DNA of 64,000 bases from Marivita lacus (GTDB taxonomy: Bacteria; Pseudomonadota; Alphaproteobacteria; Rhodobacterales; Rhodobacteraceae): positions 62,001 through 126,000 of the forward strand of contig NZ_BMFC01000012.1 of assembly GCF_014637725.1 (NCBI RefSeq), written 5' to 3'. The position numbers and the translations under genes are program-made. The notes beneath the pieces were generated by a model, which saw only the letters and a list, made by a program, of their open reading frames with translations, did no database searches and was not told the origin of the DNA. How positions within the stretch are numbered: the first letter of the stretch is position 1; each line of letters starts with the position of its first letter. This document shows, one piece after another, positions 35,996 to 44,760 of the stretch.

Positions 35996-36919
35996 ATGAA
36001 GATCGCGATCATCGGTTCCGGCATGGCCGGTCTGGCCTGTGCCGCACGGCTGACCAAGGCGGGGCTGGCTCCGACCGTGTTCGACAAGGGGCGCGGTATT
36101 GGCGGGCGCATGGCCACGCGCCGGGCCGACGGCGGGTTTCAGTTCGACCACGGTGCGCAGGTGATCCCCTGCGACAGCGACGGGTTTCGCGCGCTGATGG
36201 ATGACGCCAAGGCTGCGGGCCATGTTGCGGAATGGGACACTGGCGAAGGCAAGACCCGTGTTGTCGGCTCACCCGGCATGACTGCGCTCGCCAAATACGT
36301 CGCCCAAGGGCTCGACTTGCGACAGGGTACTGAAATCACCGCCCTGACGCAGACCACCGAAGGCTGGGATCTTACGGCAAACGAAGCGCTTGGCACGTTT
36401 GACCGGGTGATCTGCACCGCGCCTGCGCCGCAGGCAGCCAAGCTGGCGGGTCATGCCCTGACCGACCCGCTGGGCGCCGTGACTTACGCCCCCAGCCTGA
36501 CGTTGATGGTCGCGCTGCACACCGCGCTGGATGTCCCCGTGACCCAAACCAATCCGACTGACGCGCTGGCGTGGATCGCGCATGACAGCGCGAAGCCCGG
36601 GCGCCCGACGCAGAACTGCTGGGTCGCTCAGGCCAGCACCGATTGGAGCATCGCTCATCTGGAACTGTCGAAGGACGAGATCGCGGCACGGATGCTTGAC
36701 CTCTTCCTGACGCATCACGGGCTTGACGCGACCGAAGTGGCCTATGCCGCGGCCCATCGCTGGCGCTATGCGCTGGTGGACACGCCGTTGGGCCAGCCCT
36801 TTGTCACGTCGGCCGACAAAACGCTCTATGCGGGCGGCGACTGGTGCCTTGGCCCGCGTGTCGAACACGCCTGGCAGAGCGGCACCGCCATTGCCGACGA
36901 TATCCTGAGCGCTGCATGA
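35996..36919 (+). CDS. FAD-dependent oxidoreductase, renalase-like
   Basis: The 307-residue flavoprotein begins with a Rossmann FAD-binding motif (IIGSGMAGLACAARL at 5-19) followed by KGRGIGGRMATRR (about 31-43), the renalase/amine-oxidase-like signature. A C-terminal FAD contact appears as YAGGDWCLGPRVEHAWQSG. The substrate is unknown. The stop overlaps the start of the membrane methyltransferase gene (ATGA), opening a four-gene operon with two predicted methyltransferases. Confidence 0.82.
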   Translation: MKIAIIGSGMAGLACAARLTKAGLAPTVFDKGRGIGGRMATRRADGGFQFDHGAQVIPCDSDGFRALMDDAKAAGHVAEWDTGEGKTRVVGSPGMTALAKYVAQGLDLRQGTEITALTQTTEGWDLTANEALGTFDRVICTAPAPQAAKLAGHALTDPLGAVTYAPSLTLMVALHTALDVPVTQTNPTDALAWIAHDSAKPGRPTQNCWVAQASTDWSIAHLELSKDEIAARMLDLFLTHHGLDATEVAYAAAHRWRYALVDTPLGQPFVTSADKTLYAGGDWCLGPRVEHAWQSGTAIADDILSAA

Positions 36920-37755
36920 CGTTCGACGATCCCCGCATTCAACGCCTGATCACCCTGATCCGCGCTGCTATAAACCCTCCTCCCGGCAAGGGCAGGATTG
37001 CGCTGGCGCTGCTGATGGGGGTGCTCTGCCACCTGATCTTTGCGATTGCGGTCCTGTCGATGATGGTCGCCATGTTCTTTGGCCTGAGCGAAAGCTTCGG
37101 GTTCGTCCCGTGGCCCTGGGCGGTACTGACCAACGCGGCGCTGATCCTGCAATTCCCGCTGGTGCATTCCTTCCTGCTGTCGAAGCGCGGCATGAAGATC
37201 ACGGCCCGCCTGATCCCCGGCCCGCATGGCGGCACGCTGTCGACCACCACCTACGCCATCATCGCCTCGCTGCAACTGGCGGCGCTGTTCCTGCTCTGGA
37301 CGCCAAGCGGTATCGTCTGGTACCGGGCCGAAGGTGGCGCGTTCGCCGCATTGTGCACGCTCTACGCCGCCACATGGGCTTTGCTGATCAAGGCCAGTTT
37401 TGACGCGGGCGCAGAGGTGCAATCGGGCGCGCTGGGCTGGATGTCGCTTCTGGGCAGGATCAAACCGGTCTTTCCCGACATGCCGACGCGAGGTCTTTTC
37501 CGCCACATCCGCCAGCCGATCTACGTGGCCTTCGCGCTCACGCTGTGGGCGGTGCCGGTCTGGACGCCGGATCAACTGGCGCTGGCGGTCAGCTACACCG
37601 CCTATTGCCTGCTGGCCCCGCGACTGAAAGAGAAGCGCTTCGAGGCGCGCTACGGTGCCGCGTTTGATCGCTATCGCGAAACGGTGCCCTATGTCCTGCC
37701 GAAACTCACATCGAAGGAGCGTAAGGATGGCGCAGACCCTGCGGAACAATCTTGA
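36916..37755 (+). CDS. Membrane methyltransferase of the ICMT/MddA type
   Basis: The 279-residue integral membrane protein has about five helices. The C-terminal RGLFRHIRQPIYVAFALTLW and the ERRY-like EKRFEARYGAAFDRYRETVPYVLP segments are characteristic of isoprenylcysteine methyltransferase-like enzymes, including the methanethiol S-methyltransferase MddA. A NnrU-type protein is the main alternative. The start overlaps the flavoprotein stop, and the 3' end overlaps the next methyltransferase by 29 bases. The methyl acceptor is not predictable from sequence alone. Confidence 0.7.
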   Translation: MTFDDPRIQRLITLIRAAINPPPGKGRIALALLMGVLCHLIFAIAVLSMMVAMFFGLSESFGFVPWPWAVLTNAALILQFPLVHSFLLSKRGMKITARLIPGPHGGTLSTTTYAIIASLQLAALFLLWTPSGIVWYRAEGGAFAALCTLYAATWALLIKASFDAGAEVQSGALGWMSLLGRIKPVFPDMPTRGLFRHIRQPIYVAFALTLWAVPVWTPDQLALAVSYTAYCLLAPRLKEKRFEARYGAAFDRYRETVPYVLPKLTSKERKDGADPAEQS

Positions 37756-38443
37756 GATTTACGACCACGTCGCGGCGCAATGGTGGTCCGACGACATCCG
37801 CTGGGTCCGCACGCTCAAGAACATGGTGCCGGGGCGGCTGGGCTGGTTCGACACGCATGTCGACTGGCAGGGCAAGGATGTGCTCGATCTGGGCTGCGCC
37901 GGGGGATTCATGGCCGAGGCGCTGGATGACCGGGGCGCGCGTGTCACCGGCATTGACCCCGCGAAGGACGCCATCGCGGCGGCAAGTGCCCATGCCGACC
38001 TGACGGGCCGTGAGATCCGATATGACGTGGGTGTCGGCGAGGCGCTGCCTTACGCCGATGCCAGCTTTGACGCCGTGGTCTGTGTCGACGTGCTGGAGCA
38101 TGTGCAAAGCCTGCCGCAGGTCATTGCAGAGGTCTCCCGCGTCCTGCGCCCCGGTGGGCTGTTCCTCTTCGACACGATCAACCGCAACCCCATTGCGCGG
38201 CTCGCCACGATCACCATGGCAGAGGACGTGCTGAAGCTGCTGCCCAAGGGCACGCATGATCCGGCGCTGTTCATCAAGCCCTCGGAACTGCGGGCAGAGC
38301 TTGAAAACGCAGGCTTCACCGTGGGCAAGATGGTCGGCCTTGGCCCGCGCGGGATCAATGGCCGGGGCGATTTTACCTTCGGGCGCGTGCCCGGCACGAT
38401 GATCATCTACATGGGCACCGCCCGGAAACCGGAGGCAACATGA
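37727..38443 (+). CDS. UbiG-like class I SAM methyltransferase
   Basis: The 238-residue methyltransferase has the SAM-binding motif I VLDLGCAGGFMAEALDDRG (about 50-68), motif II DVLEHV (about 122-127) and RVLRPGGLFLFDTINR. The N-terminal half resembles UbiG (3-demethylubiquinone 3-O-methyltransferase). UbiG is normally encoded elsewhere in Rhodobacterales, and this context with a membrane methyltransferase suggests a paralogue with another acceptor. ATG 37727 is preferred because AAGGAG lies eight bases upstream. Confidence 0.75.
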   Translation: MAQTLRNNLEIYDHVAAQWWSDDIRWVRTLKNMVPGRLGWFDTHVDWQGKDVLDLGCAGGFMAEALDDRGARVTGIDPAKDAIAAASAHADLTGREIRYDVGVGEALPYADASFDAVVCVDVLEHVQSLPQVIAEVSRVLRPGGLFLFDTINRNPIARLATITMAEDVLKLLPKGTHDPALFIKPSELRAELENAGFTVGKMVGLGPRGINGRGDFTFGRVPGTMIIYMGTARKPEAT

Positions 38444-38832
38444 CGACATTGGCCTTGCTGACAACCGCGCTGCTGTTCGGCGGCATGGTGCTTTATTCCT
38501 TCGGCTTCGCGGCGTTCCTGTTCACGGCCCTGCCTGCCGAGACCGCAGGCCCGACGATCCGCCGCGCTTTTCCGCATTTCTACCTCTTCGTCATCGCGGG
38601 GGCAGGGCTGTCGGCGGCGTTCCTCGCACCCGCCGACCCGATCTCTGCTGCGATCATGGCGACCATCGCGCTCTCCACGATCCCGACAAGGCAAATCCTG
38701 ATGCCCGCGATCAACGCCGCGACGGATGCGGGTGACAAGCGTCGCTTCGGCATGCTGCACGCGCTCTCGGTGGTGATCACCCTGATCCACATCGTCGCCG
38801 CCGCTTACGTGCTGCACCGCTTTATCGGTTGA
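38440..38832 (+). CDS. Small membrane protein (DUF4149-like)
   Basis: The 130-residue protein has four predicted helices and a TRQILMPAINAATDAGDKRRFGMLHALSVVI segment (split over the third loop and last helix) that fits the DUF4149 family. The ATGA overlap with the UbiG-like gene makes it the last gene of the four-gene operon. Its function is unknown. Confidence 0.7.
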   Translation: MTTLALLTTALLFGGMVLYSFGFAAFLFTALPAETAGPTIRRAFPHFYLFVIAGAGLSAAFLAPADPISAAIMATIALSTIPTRQILMPAINAATDAGDKRRFGMLHALSVVITLIHIVAAAYVLHRFIG

Positions 38833-38860
38833 CTTGGCGCGAATTAGGCCCCATGTGACC

Positions 38861-39033
38861 CTTATCGCCGCGCAGCCGCGTGAGCTTGCCGTGCCCGTCA
38901 TCTTGGGCACACCGGCGATAGGCACTTCAGTTCCCCATCACGCAGGGTCCCTGACGCAGTACCAGACGGTGCGGGGCGCTCCCGTAATGTCTTAAGGTCC
39001 TGCGGACACCCTCGTTTGCCGCGTGATGCGGCA
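38861..39033 (+). ncRNA. Structured leader upstream of the rhlE-like gene
   Basis: The 247-bp gap before the helicase can fold. An outer stem pairs CTTATCGCCG (38861-38870) with CGGCGATAGG (38913-38922), nine of ten bases. It encloses a hairpin GTGCCC (38891-38896)/GGGCAC (38905-38910). A further hairpin is TGCCGC (39017-39022)/GCGGCA (39028-39033). DEAD-box helicase mRNAs often have long regulated leaders. No poly-T follows, so it is not a simple terminator. This is based on pairing by eye. Confidence 0.35.
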
Positions 39034-39079
39034 GAACTCCCTCCGCCGGCATGATGCCCGTGGACGTAAAGGATAAATT

Positions 39080-40348
39080 TTGTCTGATTTCGAAACGCTG
39101 GGCCTCAAGCCCGTACTCCTCGCCGCTCTGAAAGAGGCTGGCCTCACCACCCCCACCCCGATCCAGGACCAGGCGATTCCGCTGGCGATGGCGGGTCATG
39201 ACGTCATGGGTCTCGCCCAGACCGGCACCGGCAAGACGATGGCCTTCGGCATCCCGCTGGTCAGCCACCTCATGGACAGCCCCGATCGTCCCGCCGCGAA
39301 GACCGCGAAATCGCTGATCCTCGCGCCGACGCGCGAACTGGTCAACCAGATCGCCGAGGCGCTCCGCACCCTGACCAAGAAGACCCATCTCAAGGTCAAT
39401 GTCGTGGTCGGTGGCCAGTCCATCAACAAGCAGATCCACCACCTGCTCAAGGGCACCGACATCCTGGTCGCGACGCCCGGACGCCTGATCGACCTGATGG
39501 ACCGCAAGGCGGTCGATCTGCGCACCGTCAAGCACCTCGTGCTGGACGAGGCTGACCAGATGCTCGACATGGGCTTCATCCACGCCCTGCGCCGGATCGC
39601 TCCGAAACTCGGCACGCCGCGCCAGACCATGCTGTTCTCGGCCACCATGCCGAAACAGATGGAAGAGCTCAGCAAATCCTACCTGACCGATCCGAAAAAA
39701 GTGCAGGTCTCGCCTCCGGGCAAGGCGGCGGACAAGGTCACCCAATCGGTGCACCACATCTCCAAGGCTGACAAACCCGCCAAGCTGCGCGAGATCCTGT
39801 CACGTGACATGGACGCGCTGACGCTGGTCTTCGCCCGCACCAAGCATGGCGCGGAAAAGCTGATGAAGTCTCTGGTGGCCGATGGCTACAACGCTTCGTC
39901 CATTCATGGCAACAAGAGCCAGGGACAGCGGGACCGCGCCATCAAGGCGTTCCGCGACGGCGAGATCAAGGTGCTGGTCGCCACCGACGTGGCCGCGCGC
40001 GGCATCGACATTCCCGGTGTCGCCTATGTCGTGAACTACGAACTGCCCGACGTGCCGGACAATTATGTCCACCGCATCGGCCGGACGGCGCGTGCCGGTC
40101 GTGAAGGTGAGGCGATTGCCTTCTGTGCACCCGACGAGGCCGATCTGCTGCGCCAGATCGAAAAGCTGATGAAGATCGAGATCGTGGTCGCCAGCGGCCA
40201 AGCGCCCAAAGACCCGGTCGCCCGCAAGCCGCAAACCCGCGGTCAGGGCCGGGGTGGCAAGACCGGTGGTCAGAGCCGTCCCGCCGGTGCGACGGCCAAG
40301 CCCAACGGCAACCGCCGCCGCCGCAGCAGGCCCAGCAAGGCGGCCTGA
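39080..40348 (+). CDS. rhlE: DEAD-box ATP-dependent RNA helicase, RhlE-type
   Basis: The 422-residue helicase has all core motifs: Q motif PTPIQDQAIP, Walker A AQTGTGKT (46-53), PTRELVNQ, TPGRLIDL, DEAD (156-159), SAT, RGIDIPGV and HRIGRTARAG. The C-terminal 60 residues are rich in Arg, Gly and Lys, as in RNA-binding tails of RhlE proteins, which remodel RNA in ribosome assembly and cold adaptation. TTG 39080 follows an AAAGGA site. A structured leader precedes it and a strong terminator follows. Confidence 0.93.
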   Translation: MSDFETLGLKPVLLAALKEAGLTTPTPIQDQAIPLAMAGHDVMGLAQTGTGKTMAFGIPLVSHLMDSPDRPAAKTAKSLILAPTRELVNQIAEALRTLTKKTHLKVNVVVGGQSINKQIHHLLKGTDILVATPGRLIDLMDRKAVDLRTVKHLVLDEADQMLDMGFIHALRRIAPKLGTPRQTMLFSATMPKQMEELSKSYLTDPKKVQVSPPGKAADKVTQSVHHISKADKPAKLREILSRDMDALTLVFARTKHGAEKLMKSLVADGYNASSIHGNKSQGQRDRAIKAFRDGEIKVLVATDVAARGIDIPGVAYVVNYELPDVPDNYVHRIGRTARAGREGEAIAFCAPDEADLLRQIEKLMKIEIVVASGQAPKDPVARKPQTRGQGRGGKTGGQSRPAGATAKPNGNRRRRSRPSKAA

Positions 40349-40368
40349 GACTGATCCGGTGATTTTGC

Positions 40369-40397
40369 AAACGGCCCGCCACATCGGCGGGCCGTTT
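40369..40397 (+). terminator. Intrinsic terminator after rhlE
   Basis: A perfect 12-bp stem (AAACGGCCCGCC at 40369-40380 and GGCGGGCCGTTT at 40386-40397), loop ACATC, is followed by TGCATTTTTG. It lies 20 bases after the stop. Confidence 0.88.
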
Positions 40398-40502
40398 TGC
40401 ATTTTTGCAGGGTCTGCTGTCTTGACCCTAGGTCAACTCTCCGTCCCTCGGCATCGCCCCTATATGGTAAACGGGACGTAGCGGGATACGGAGCATGACG
40501 CG

Positions 40503-40964
40503 ATGCAACTCAGGATCAACGGAACCATCCACGAGGTCGATGTCGAAGACGACATGCCGCTGCTCTGGGTCCTGCGCGATGAACTTGGCCTGACCGGCAC
40601 CAAATATGGCTGCGGCATTGCGCAATGCGGTGCCTGTACCGTGCATCTGGATGGCGTTGCCGTGCGGTCCTGCCAGACCTGGGCGGTCGACGCGACCGGG
40701 GCTGACATCCGCACCATCGAAGGTCTGGGCACACCTGCCGCGCTGCACGCGGTTCAGGCGGCATGGCTCACCGAACAGGTCGCGCAATGCGGCTACTGCC
40801 AGTCCGGGCAGATCATGCAGGCCGCATCGCTGCTGGCCGAAAACCCCAGCCCGACAGATCAGGACATTGACGACGCCCTGTCCGGCAACCTCTGCCGCTG
40901 CGGCACCTATCCCCGCATCCGCGCCGCAGTGAAACGCGCCGCGACGATGATGCAGGAGGGCTGA
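40503..40964 (+). CDS. 2Fe-2S subunit of a molybdenum hydroxylase (IorA-like)
   Basis: The 153-residue protein is a xanthine-oxidase-family small subunit with a plant-type ferredoxin cluster ([15 protein letters not shown], about 38-52) and a second 2Fe-2S domain ([10 protein letters not shown] and [13 protein letters not shown], about 99-142). It passes electrons from the molybdenum subunit to an acceptor. Length and order match the isoquinoline 1-oxidoreductase/aldehyde oxidoreductase small subunit. It is three bases from the large-subunit gene. Confidence 0.92.
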   Translation: MQLRINGTIHEVDVEDDMPLLWVLRDELGLTGTKYGCGIAQCGACTVHLDGVAVRSCQTWAVDATGADIRTIEGLGTPAALHAVQAAWLTEQVAQCGYCQSGQIMQAASLLAENPSPTDQDIDDALSGNLCRCGTYPRIRAAVKRAATMMQEG

Positions 40965-40966
40965 TC

Positions 40967-43213
40967 ATGGGACGCCTCAAAACCATCGCCCGCCGCACGT
41001 TTCTTGTCGGGTCCGTCGCCGTTGTCGGCGGAGTCGCGTTTGGCATCTTCACTGTCCGCAAACCGCACGGGAACCCGCTGACCGCCAAGGCGGGTGAGGC
41101 CGTGCTGACACCTTACGTCAAGATCACATCCGATGGCATCACCCTCATCACACCGCGTGCGGATTCGGGGCAGGGCGCCTACCATGTGCAGGCCGCGCTG
41201 ATCGCGGAAGAACTGGATGTGGATCTCGACCAGATCACAGCCGATCCCGGCCCGCCCAGCCCGGCTTACTGGAACACCGCGCTTGCGGCTGAGGCCGCCG
41301 ATTTCATGGTGCCCGCCGCTGGCGTGATGCACACCATGGCCGAAGGCGCCGTGAACAGCGTGATGAAGGTCATGGGCCTTCAGATCACCGGCGGGTCGAC
41401 CACCGTTCCCGACCAGTTCGAAAAGCTGCGTCTGGCCGGTGCCTCGGCGCGAGAGACGATCAAGGCGTTCGTGGCAGAGCGGGAGGGCGTGGCTGCGGGT
41501 GATCTGACCACCCGCGCCGGGGCCGTGATTTTACCGGATGGTCAAAAAATCCCCTATACCGACCTCGCCGCCGATCTGGCAGATGCCGAGGTGGTGCAGG
41601 ACGTTGCCCTCCGCACGCCGGATCAATGGCGCTATATCGGCAAGCCGATGCAGCGGATCGACATGCTGGCCAAGAGCACCGGCACGCAAGGCTACGGAAT
41701 CGACGCTGCGGTGGACGGGATGGTGCACGCCACGGTCCTGATGAACCCCGCGCAGCGCGGCGGCATGGCCGACTACGATGCGTCCGACGCGCTGGCCATG
41801 CGTGGCGTGCAGGCGGTGGTCCCGATCACCGGCGGCTTGGGCATTGTCGCCGACAACACGTGGCGCGCGTTCCGTGCTGCGGAGGCGATCAATGTCACAT
41901 GGGAAGAGCCGTCTTCCCCGCCCCAACAAGCGGATCACTGGGCCGCTCTGGAAGCCGCCTTCACCCCCGATGCGCAGGACAGCCGGAAACGCGATGATGG
42001 CGATGTGGAAAACGCGCTTGGCGAGGGCGAAATCCTCACCGCCGAATACCGCGCGCCCTATCTGGCCCATGCGCCGCTGGAGCCGGTCAACGCCATCGTG
42101 CGTGTCGAGGATAACCGCGTCGAGGTCTGGACCGGCACGCAGATCCCGCGCTTCATTCAGGCCAATGTCAGCCGGATCACTGGCATCCCGGCGGACAATG
42201 TGACCGTGCATGCGCTGATGATGGGGGGCAGTTTCGGACATCGCCTTGAAGACGAGGTGGTCAAGCAGGCGACCGAGATCGCGATGCAGATGAAGGGCAC
42301 ACCGGTCAAGCTGACCTATTCGCGCGAAGAGGACATGCTGCATGACTTCCCCCGCCAGATCGCCATGGCGCGGCTGCGGGGCAAGGTGGCGAACGGTCAG
42401 GTCGAGGCGCTGGATCTGGGCATCGCCATGCCTTCGGTCATGGCCTCGCAGCTCAGCCGTCAGAACCAGTCCGCCCCCGGACCCGACAGCCAGATCGTGT
42501 CTGGCGCGTGGGATCAGCCCTTTGCCATCCCGCACCAGCGGGTGACGGGGTATCGCGCGCCGGAACTTGCGCCGATCAGTTCGTGGCGGTCGGTGGGCGC
42601 ATCCTCGAACGGGTTTTTCTACAACGCCGCGCTGGACGAATTGATCGCGGCGGCAGGCGCTGACCCGATGGCGGAACGCCTGCGCCTGTGCAGCGATCCG
42701 CTCGCACGGCAGGTGCTCGAAGCGGTGGCCGAGATGTCGGACTGGTCCGGCATCGGCGGTCAGGCCGACGGGTCACGCACCGGGCGCGGCGTGGCGCTGA
42801 CCAAGTCCTTTGGCGTGCATTGCGCGCAGGTGATCGAGGTCACCGACACCGACAACGGTCTGCGCATCGACACCGTCTGGGTTGCCGCCGAGGTGGGCCG
42901 CGTCGTCGATCCGGTGAATTTCGAGAACCTCATTCAAGGCGGGGTGATCTATGCGCTCGGCCATGCGATGAATTCCGAAATCACCTATGCGGGTGGCGTG
43001 GCCGAACAGACCAATTTCGACACCAACCCTGGCATGCGGTTGGACCAATGCCCCGCGATCATGGTGCGCGGGCTGGAGAATGGCGACCGCGTGCTCGGGA
43101 TCGGAGAGCCGCCCGTGCCGCCCGCAGCACCCGCGCTGGCCGGGGCGATCTGGGCGGTCACCGGCACACGGCTGCGCGAGATGCCGTTCAGCAGGGCGGT
43201 GGATTTCGTTTGA
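40967..43213 (+). CDS. Molybdenum-cofactor subunit of an aldehyde/heterocycle oxidoreductase (IorB-like)
   Basis: The 748-residue subunit begins with a twin-arginine signal (ARRTFLVGSVAVVGGVAFG, about 8-26), so the complex is exported folded. It belongs to the IorB group of the xanthine dehydrogenase superfamily, with GSFGHRLEDEVVKQATEIA and the C-terminal IGEPPVPPAAPALAGAI loop that contains the base Glu. No FAD subunit accompanies it; members of this group donate electrons to a cytochrome or quinone. The substrate, an aldehyde or N-heterocycle, is not deducible. Confidence 0.88.
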   Translation: MGRLKTIARRTFLVGSVAVVGGVAFGIFTVRKPHGNPLTAKAGEAVLTPYVKITSDGITLITPRADSGQGAYHVQAALIAEELDVDLDQITADPGPPSPAYWNTALAAEAADFMVPAAGVMHTMAEGAVNSVMKVMGLQITGGSTTVPDQFEKLRLAGASARETIKAFVAEREGVAAGDLTTRAGAVILPDGQKIPYTDLAADLADAEVVQDVALRTPDQWRYIGKPMQRIDMLAKSTGTQGYGIDAAVDGMVHATVLMNPAQRGGMADYDASDALAMRGVQAVVPITGGLGIVADNTWRAFRAAEAINVTWEEPSSPPQQADHWAALEAAFTPDAQDSRKRDDGDVENALGEGEILTAEYRAPYLAHAPLEPVNAIVRVEDNRVEVWTGTQIPRFIQANVSRITGIPADNVTVHALMMGGSFGHRLEDEVVKQATEIAMQMKGTPVKLTYSREEDMLHDFPRQIAMARLRGKVANGQVEALDLGIAMPSVMASQLSRQNQSAPGPDSQIVSGAWDQPFAIPHQRVTGYRAPELAPISSWRSVGASSNGFFYNAALDELIAAAGADPMAERLRLCSDPLARQVLEAVAEMSDWSGIGGQADGSRTGRGVALTKSFGVHCAQVIEVTDTDNGLRIDTVWVAAEVGRVVDPVNFENLIQGGVIYALGHAMNSEITYAGGVAEQTNFDTNPGMRLDQCPAIMVRGLENGDRVLGIGEPPVPPAAPALAGAIWAVTGTRLREMPFSRAVDFV

Positions 43214-43270
43214 GCCAGGCCGATTTTTTACCGGGTGGTAAGAAATGGATGCGGTTCTCTACATAAAGTA

Positions 43271-43290
43271 TTGCTTACAGATACAGTTAA
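43271..43290. promoter_or_regulatory. Candidate LysR binding site upstream of the catabolic operon
   Basis: TTGCTTACAGA at 43271-43281 is identical to 54276-54286 upstream of the second tctC. It continues as a half-dyad (TTACA, five bases, AGTTAA). The surrounding AT-rich 60 bases would hold the operon promoter, about 80 bases before the first gene. Confidence 0.45.
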
Positions 43291-43369
43291 ATTATTTGCC
43301 TTTTCGTTACCTGCGCTGACCGTTATCGTTGATGCCACCACGTTGAAATGATGAAAGGCGGGCTCTCAG

Positions 43370-44098
43370 GTGCCAGAGCAAGACCATTTAACTGTGACGG
43401 TGCAGCGCGGCGGGCCTGATGCGCCGTTGCAGCCACAGACATTTCAAGTCCCGGCTTATGACAATCAGACGGTTCTGGACGTGGTGTCGTGGATTCAGCA
43501 GAATTCCGACCCGACCCTGACCTACCGGTTCGCCTGCCGCGTCGGCATGTGCGGAAGCTGTGCGATGATGGTCAACGGCGTGCCGCGCTGGACCTGCCGC
43601 ACCCATGTGGGCAAGGTCTCGAAGGGCGGCGCGATCGAGGTCGGGCCGCTGCGCAACCTGCCGGTGATCAAGGATCTGGCCGCCGACATGGACCCGTTCT
43701 TCGACAAGTGGGTCGCCGCAGAAGGCATGCACCACCCGACCCGCACGCGGCATGACGCCATCGAGGCGATTGATCCGGTGGCGTCCGACCGGCAAGAAGC
43801 CAATGCCGGGATCGAATGCATCAACTGTTCGGTCTGCTATTCCGCCTGTGACACGGTTGCGGGCAATCCCGATTACCTTGGGCCGGCGGCGCTGCAGCGG
43901 GCGTGGACGCTTTTCAACGATGCCAAGGACGCGGACCGCGATACCATTCTGGACGCGGTGTCCGGCAAGGGCGGCTGTCATTCCTGCCATTCGATGGGGT
44001 CCTGCACGACCTATTGCCCGAACGAGCTGGACCCGCTGTCGGCCATTCTTGGTCTCAAGCGCGCGACGGCCAAGCGGTTCTTCGGGGGGCGCAAATGA
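43370..44098 (+). CDS. Iron-sulfur subunit of a succinate dehydrogenase-like complex
   Basis: The 242-residue subunit has a 2Fe-2S domain (Cys56, 61, 64, 76) and a C-terminal ferredoxin domain with Cys150, 153, 156, 160 and Cys203, 206, 212, 216. This is the SdhB/FrdB pattern, with CINCSVCYSAC and the CHSCHSMGSC variant. It passes electrons from the flavoprotein to quinone. The gene opens an operon of ten coupled genes. GTG 43370 follows AAAGGCG. It is a paralogue of the housekeeping SDH by context: the flavoprotein follows two anchor genes and catabolic genes follow. Confidence 0.85.
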   Translation: MPEQDHLTVTVQRGGPDAPLQPQTFQVPAYDNQTVLDVVSWIQQNSDPTLTYRFACRVGMCGSCAMMVNGVPRWTCRTHVGKVSKGGAIEVGPLRNLPVIKDLAADMDPFFDKWVAAEGMHHPTRTRHDAIEAIDPVASDRQEANAGIECINCSVCYSACDTVAGNPDYLGPAALQRAWTLFNDAKDADRDTILDAVSGKGGCHSCHSMGSCTTYCPNELDPLSAILGLKRATAKRFFGGRK

Positions 44099-44424
44099 CC
44101 GAGTTTCACCTCTACATGGCGCAACGCCTGTCGGCCTTGGTCATGGCGCCCTTCGTGATCGTGCATATCGGCGTGATGATCTACGCCATTCAAGGCGGCT
44201 TGTCGGCGGCGGAAATCCTTGGCCGCACCCAGGGGTCGGTGTTCTGGTTCGCCTTCTACGGCATGTTCGTGATCGCGGTGTCGATCCATGCCAGTATTGG
44301 TCTGCGCACGATCCTTGGTGAATGGGCGGGCCTGCGCGGCGGGATGCGGGACGGGGCGTCGGCGCTCATCGGCCTGGGCCTCTTCGCTCTGGGCGCACAG
44401 GCCGTCTGGGCGGTGACGGCATGA
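44095..44424 (+). CDS. SdhC-like membrane anchor
   Basis: The 109-residue protein has three membrane helices. QRLSALVMAPFVIVHIGVMIY and SIHASIGLRTILGEW supply the Arg, Ser and His residues expected for quinone and haem contacts in SDH/FRD anchors. It overlaps the iron-sulfur gene by four bases (ATGA) and couples the complex to quinone. Confidence 0.82.
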   Translation: MTEFHLYMAQRLSALVMAPFVIVHIGVMIYAIQGGLSAAEILGRTQGSVFWFAFYGMFVIAVSIHASIGLRTILGEWAGLRGGMRDGASALIGLGLFALGAQAVWAVTA

Positions 44425-44759
44425 AGGTCGCGCGCGCCCATCCGCTCTGGCTGGCCTACATCCTGCACCGGCTGTCGGGCCTTGGCCTTGCCCTGTTCCT
44501 GCCGCTGCATTTCTGGGTGCTGTCCTATGCGCTCAACGATGCGGCCAAGCTGGATGCATTCCTGACCCTGACCGAGATGCCGCTGGTCAAGGCGGCTGAG
44601 TTCGGTCTGGTGTTCCTGCTGGCGGTGCATCTCTTTGGCGGGTTGCGGCTCTTGGCGCTGGAATGGCTGCCCTGGTCCGCGCCGCAAAAGACATGGGCGG
44701 CGGCGGCGGTGGCCGGGTCGTTCCTGGTCTCTACAACCTTTCTCATGCAGGCGATCTGA
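44421..44759 (+). CDS. SdhD-like membrane anchor
   Basis: The 112-residue protein has three helices with LHRLSGLGLALFLPLHFW and LAVHLFGGLRLLALE, the SDH/FRD cytochrome b-type signature with conserved His. It overlaps the preceding anchor gene by four bases and precedes the flavoprotein by one base. Confidence 0.82.
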   Translation: MKVARAHPLWLAYILHRLSGLGLALFLPLHFWVLSYALNDAAKLDAFLTLTEMPLVKAAEFGLVFLLAVHLFGGLRLLALEWLPWSAPQKTWAAAAVAGSFLVSTTFLMQAI

Positions 44760-44760
44760 T

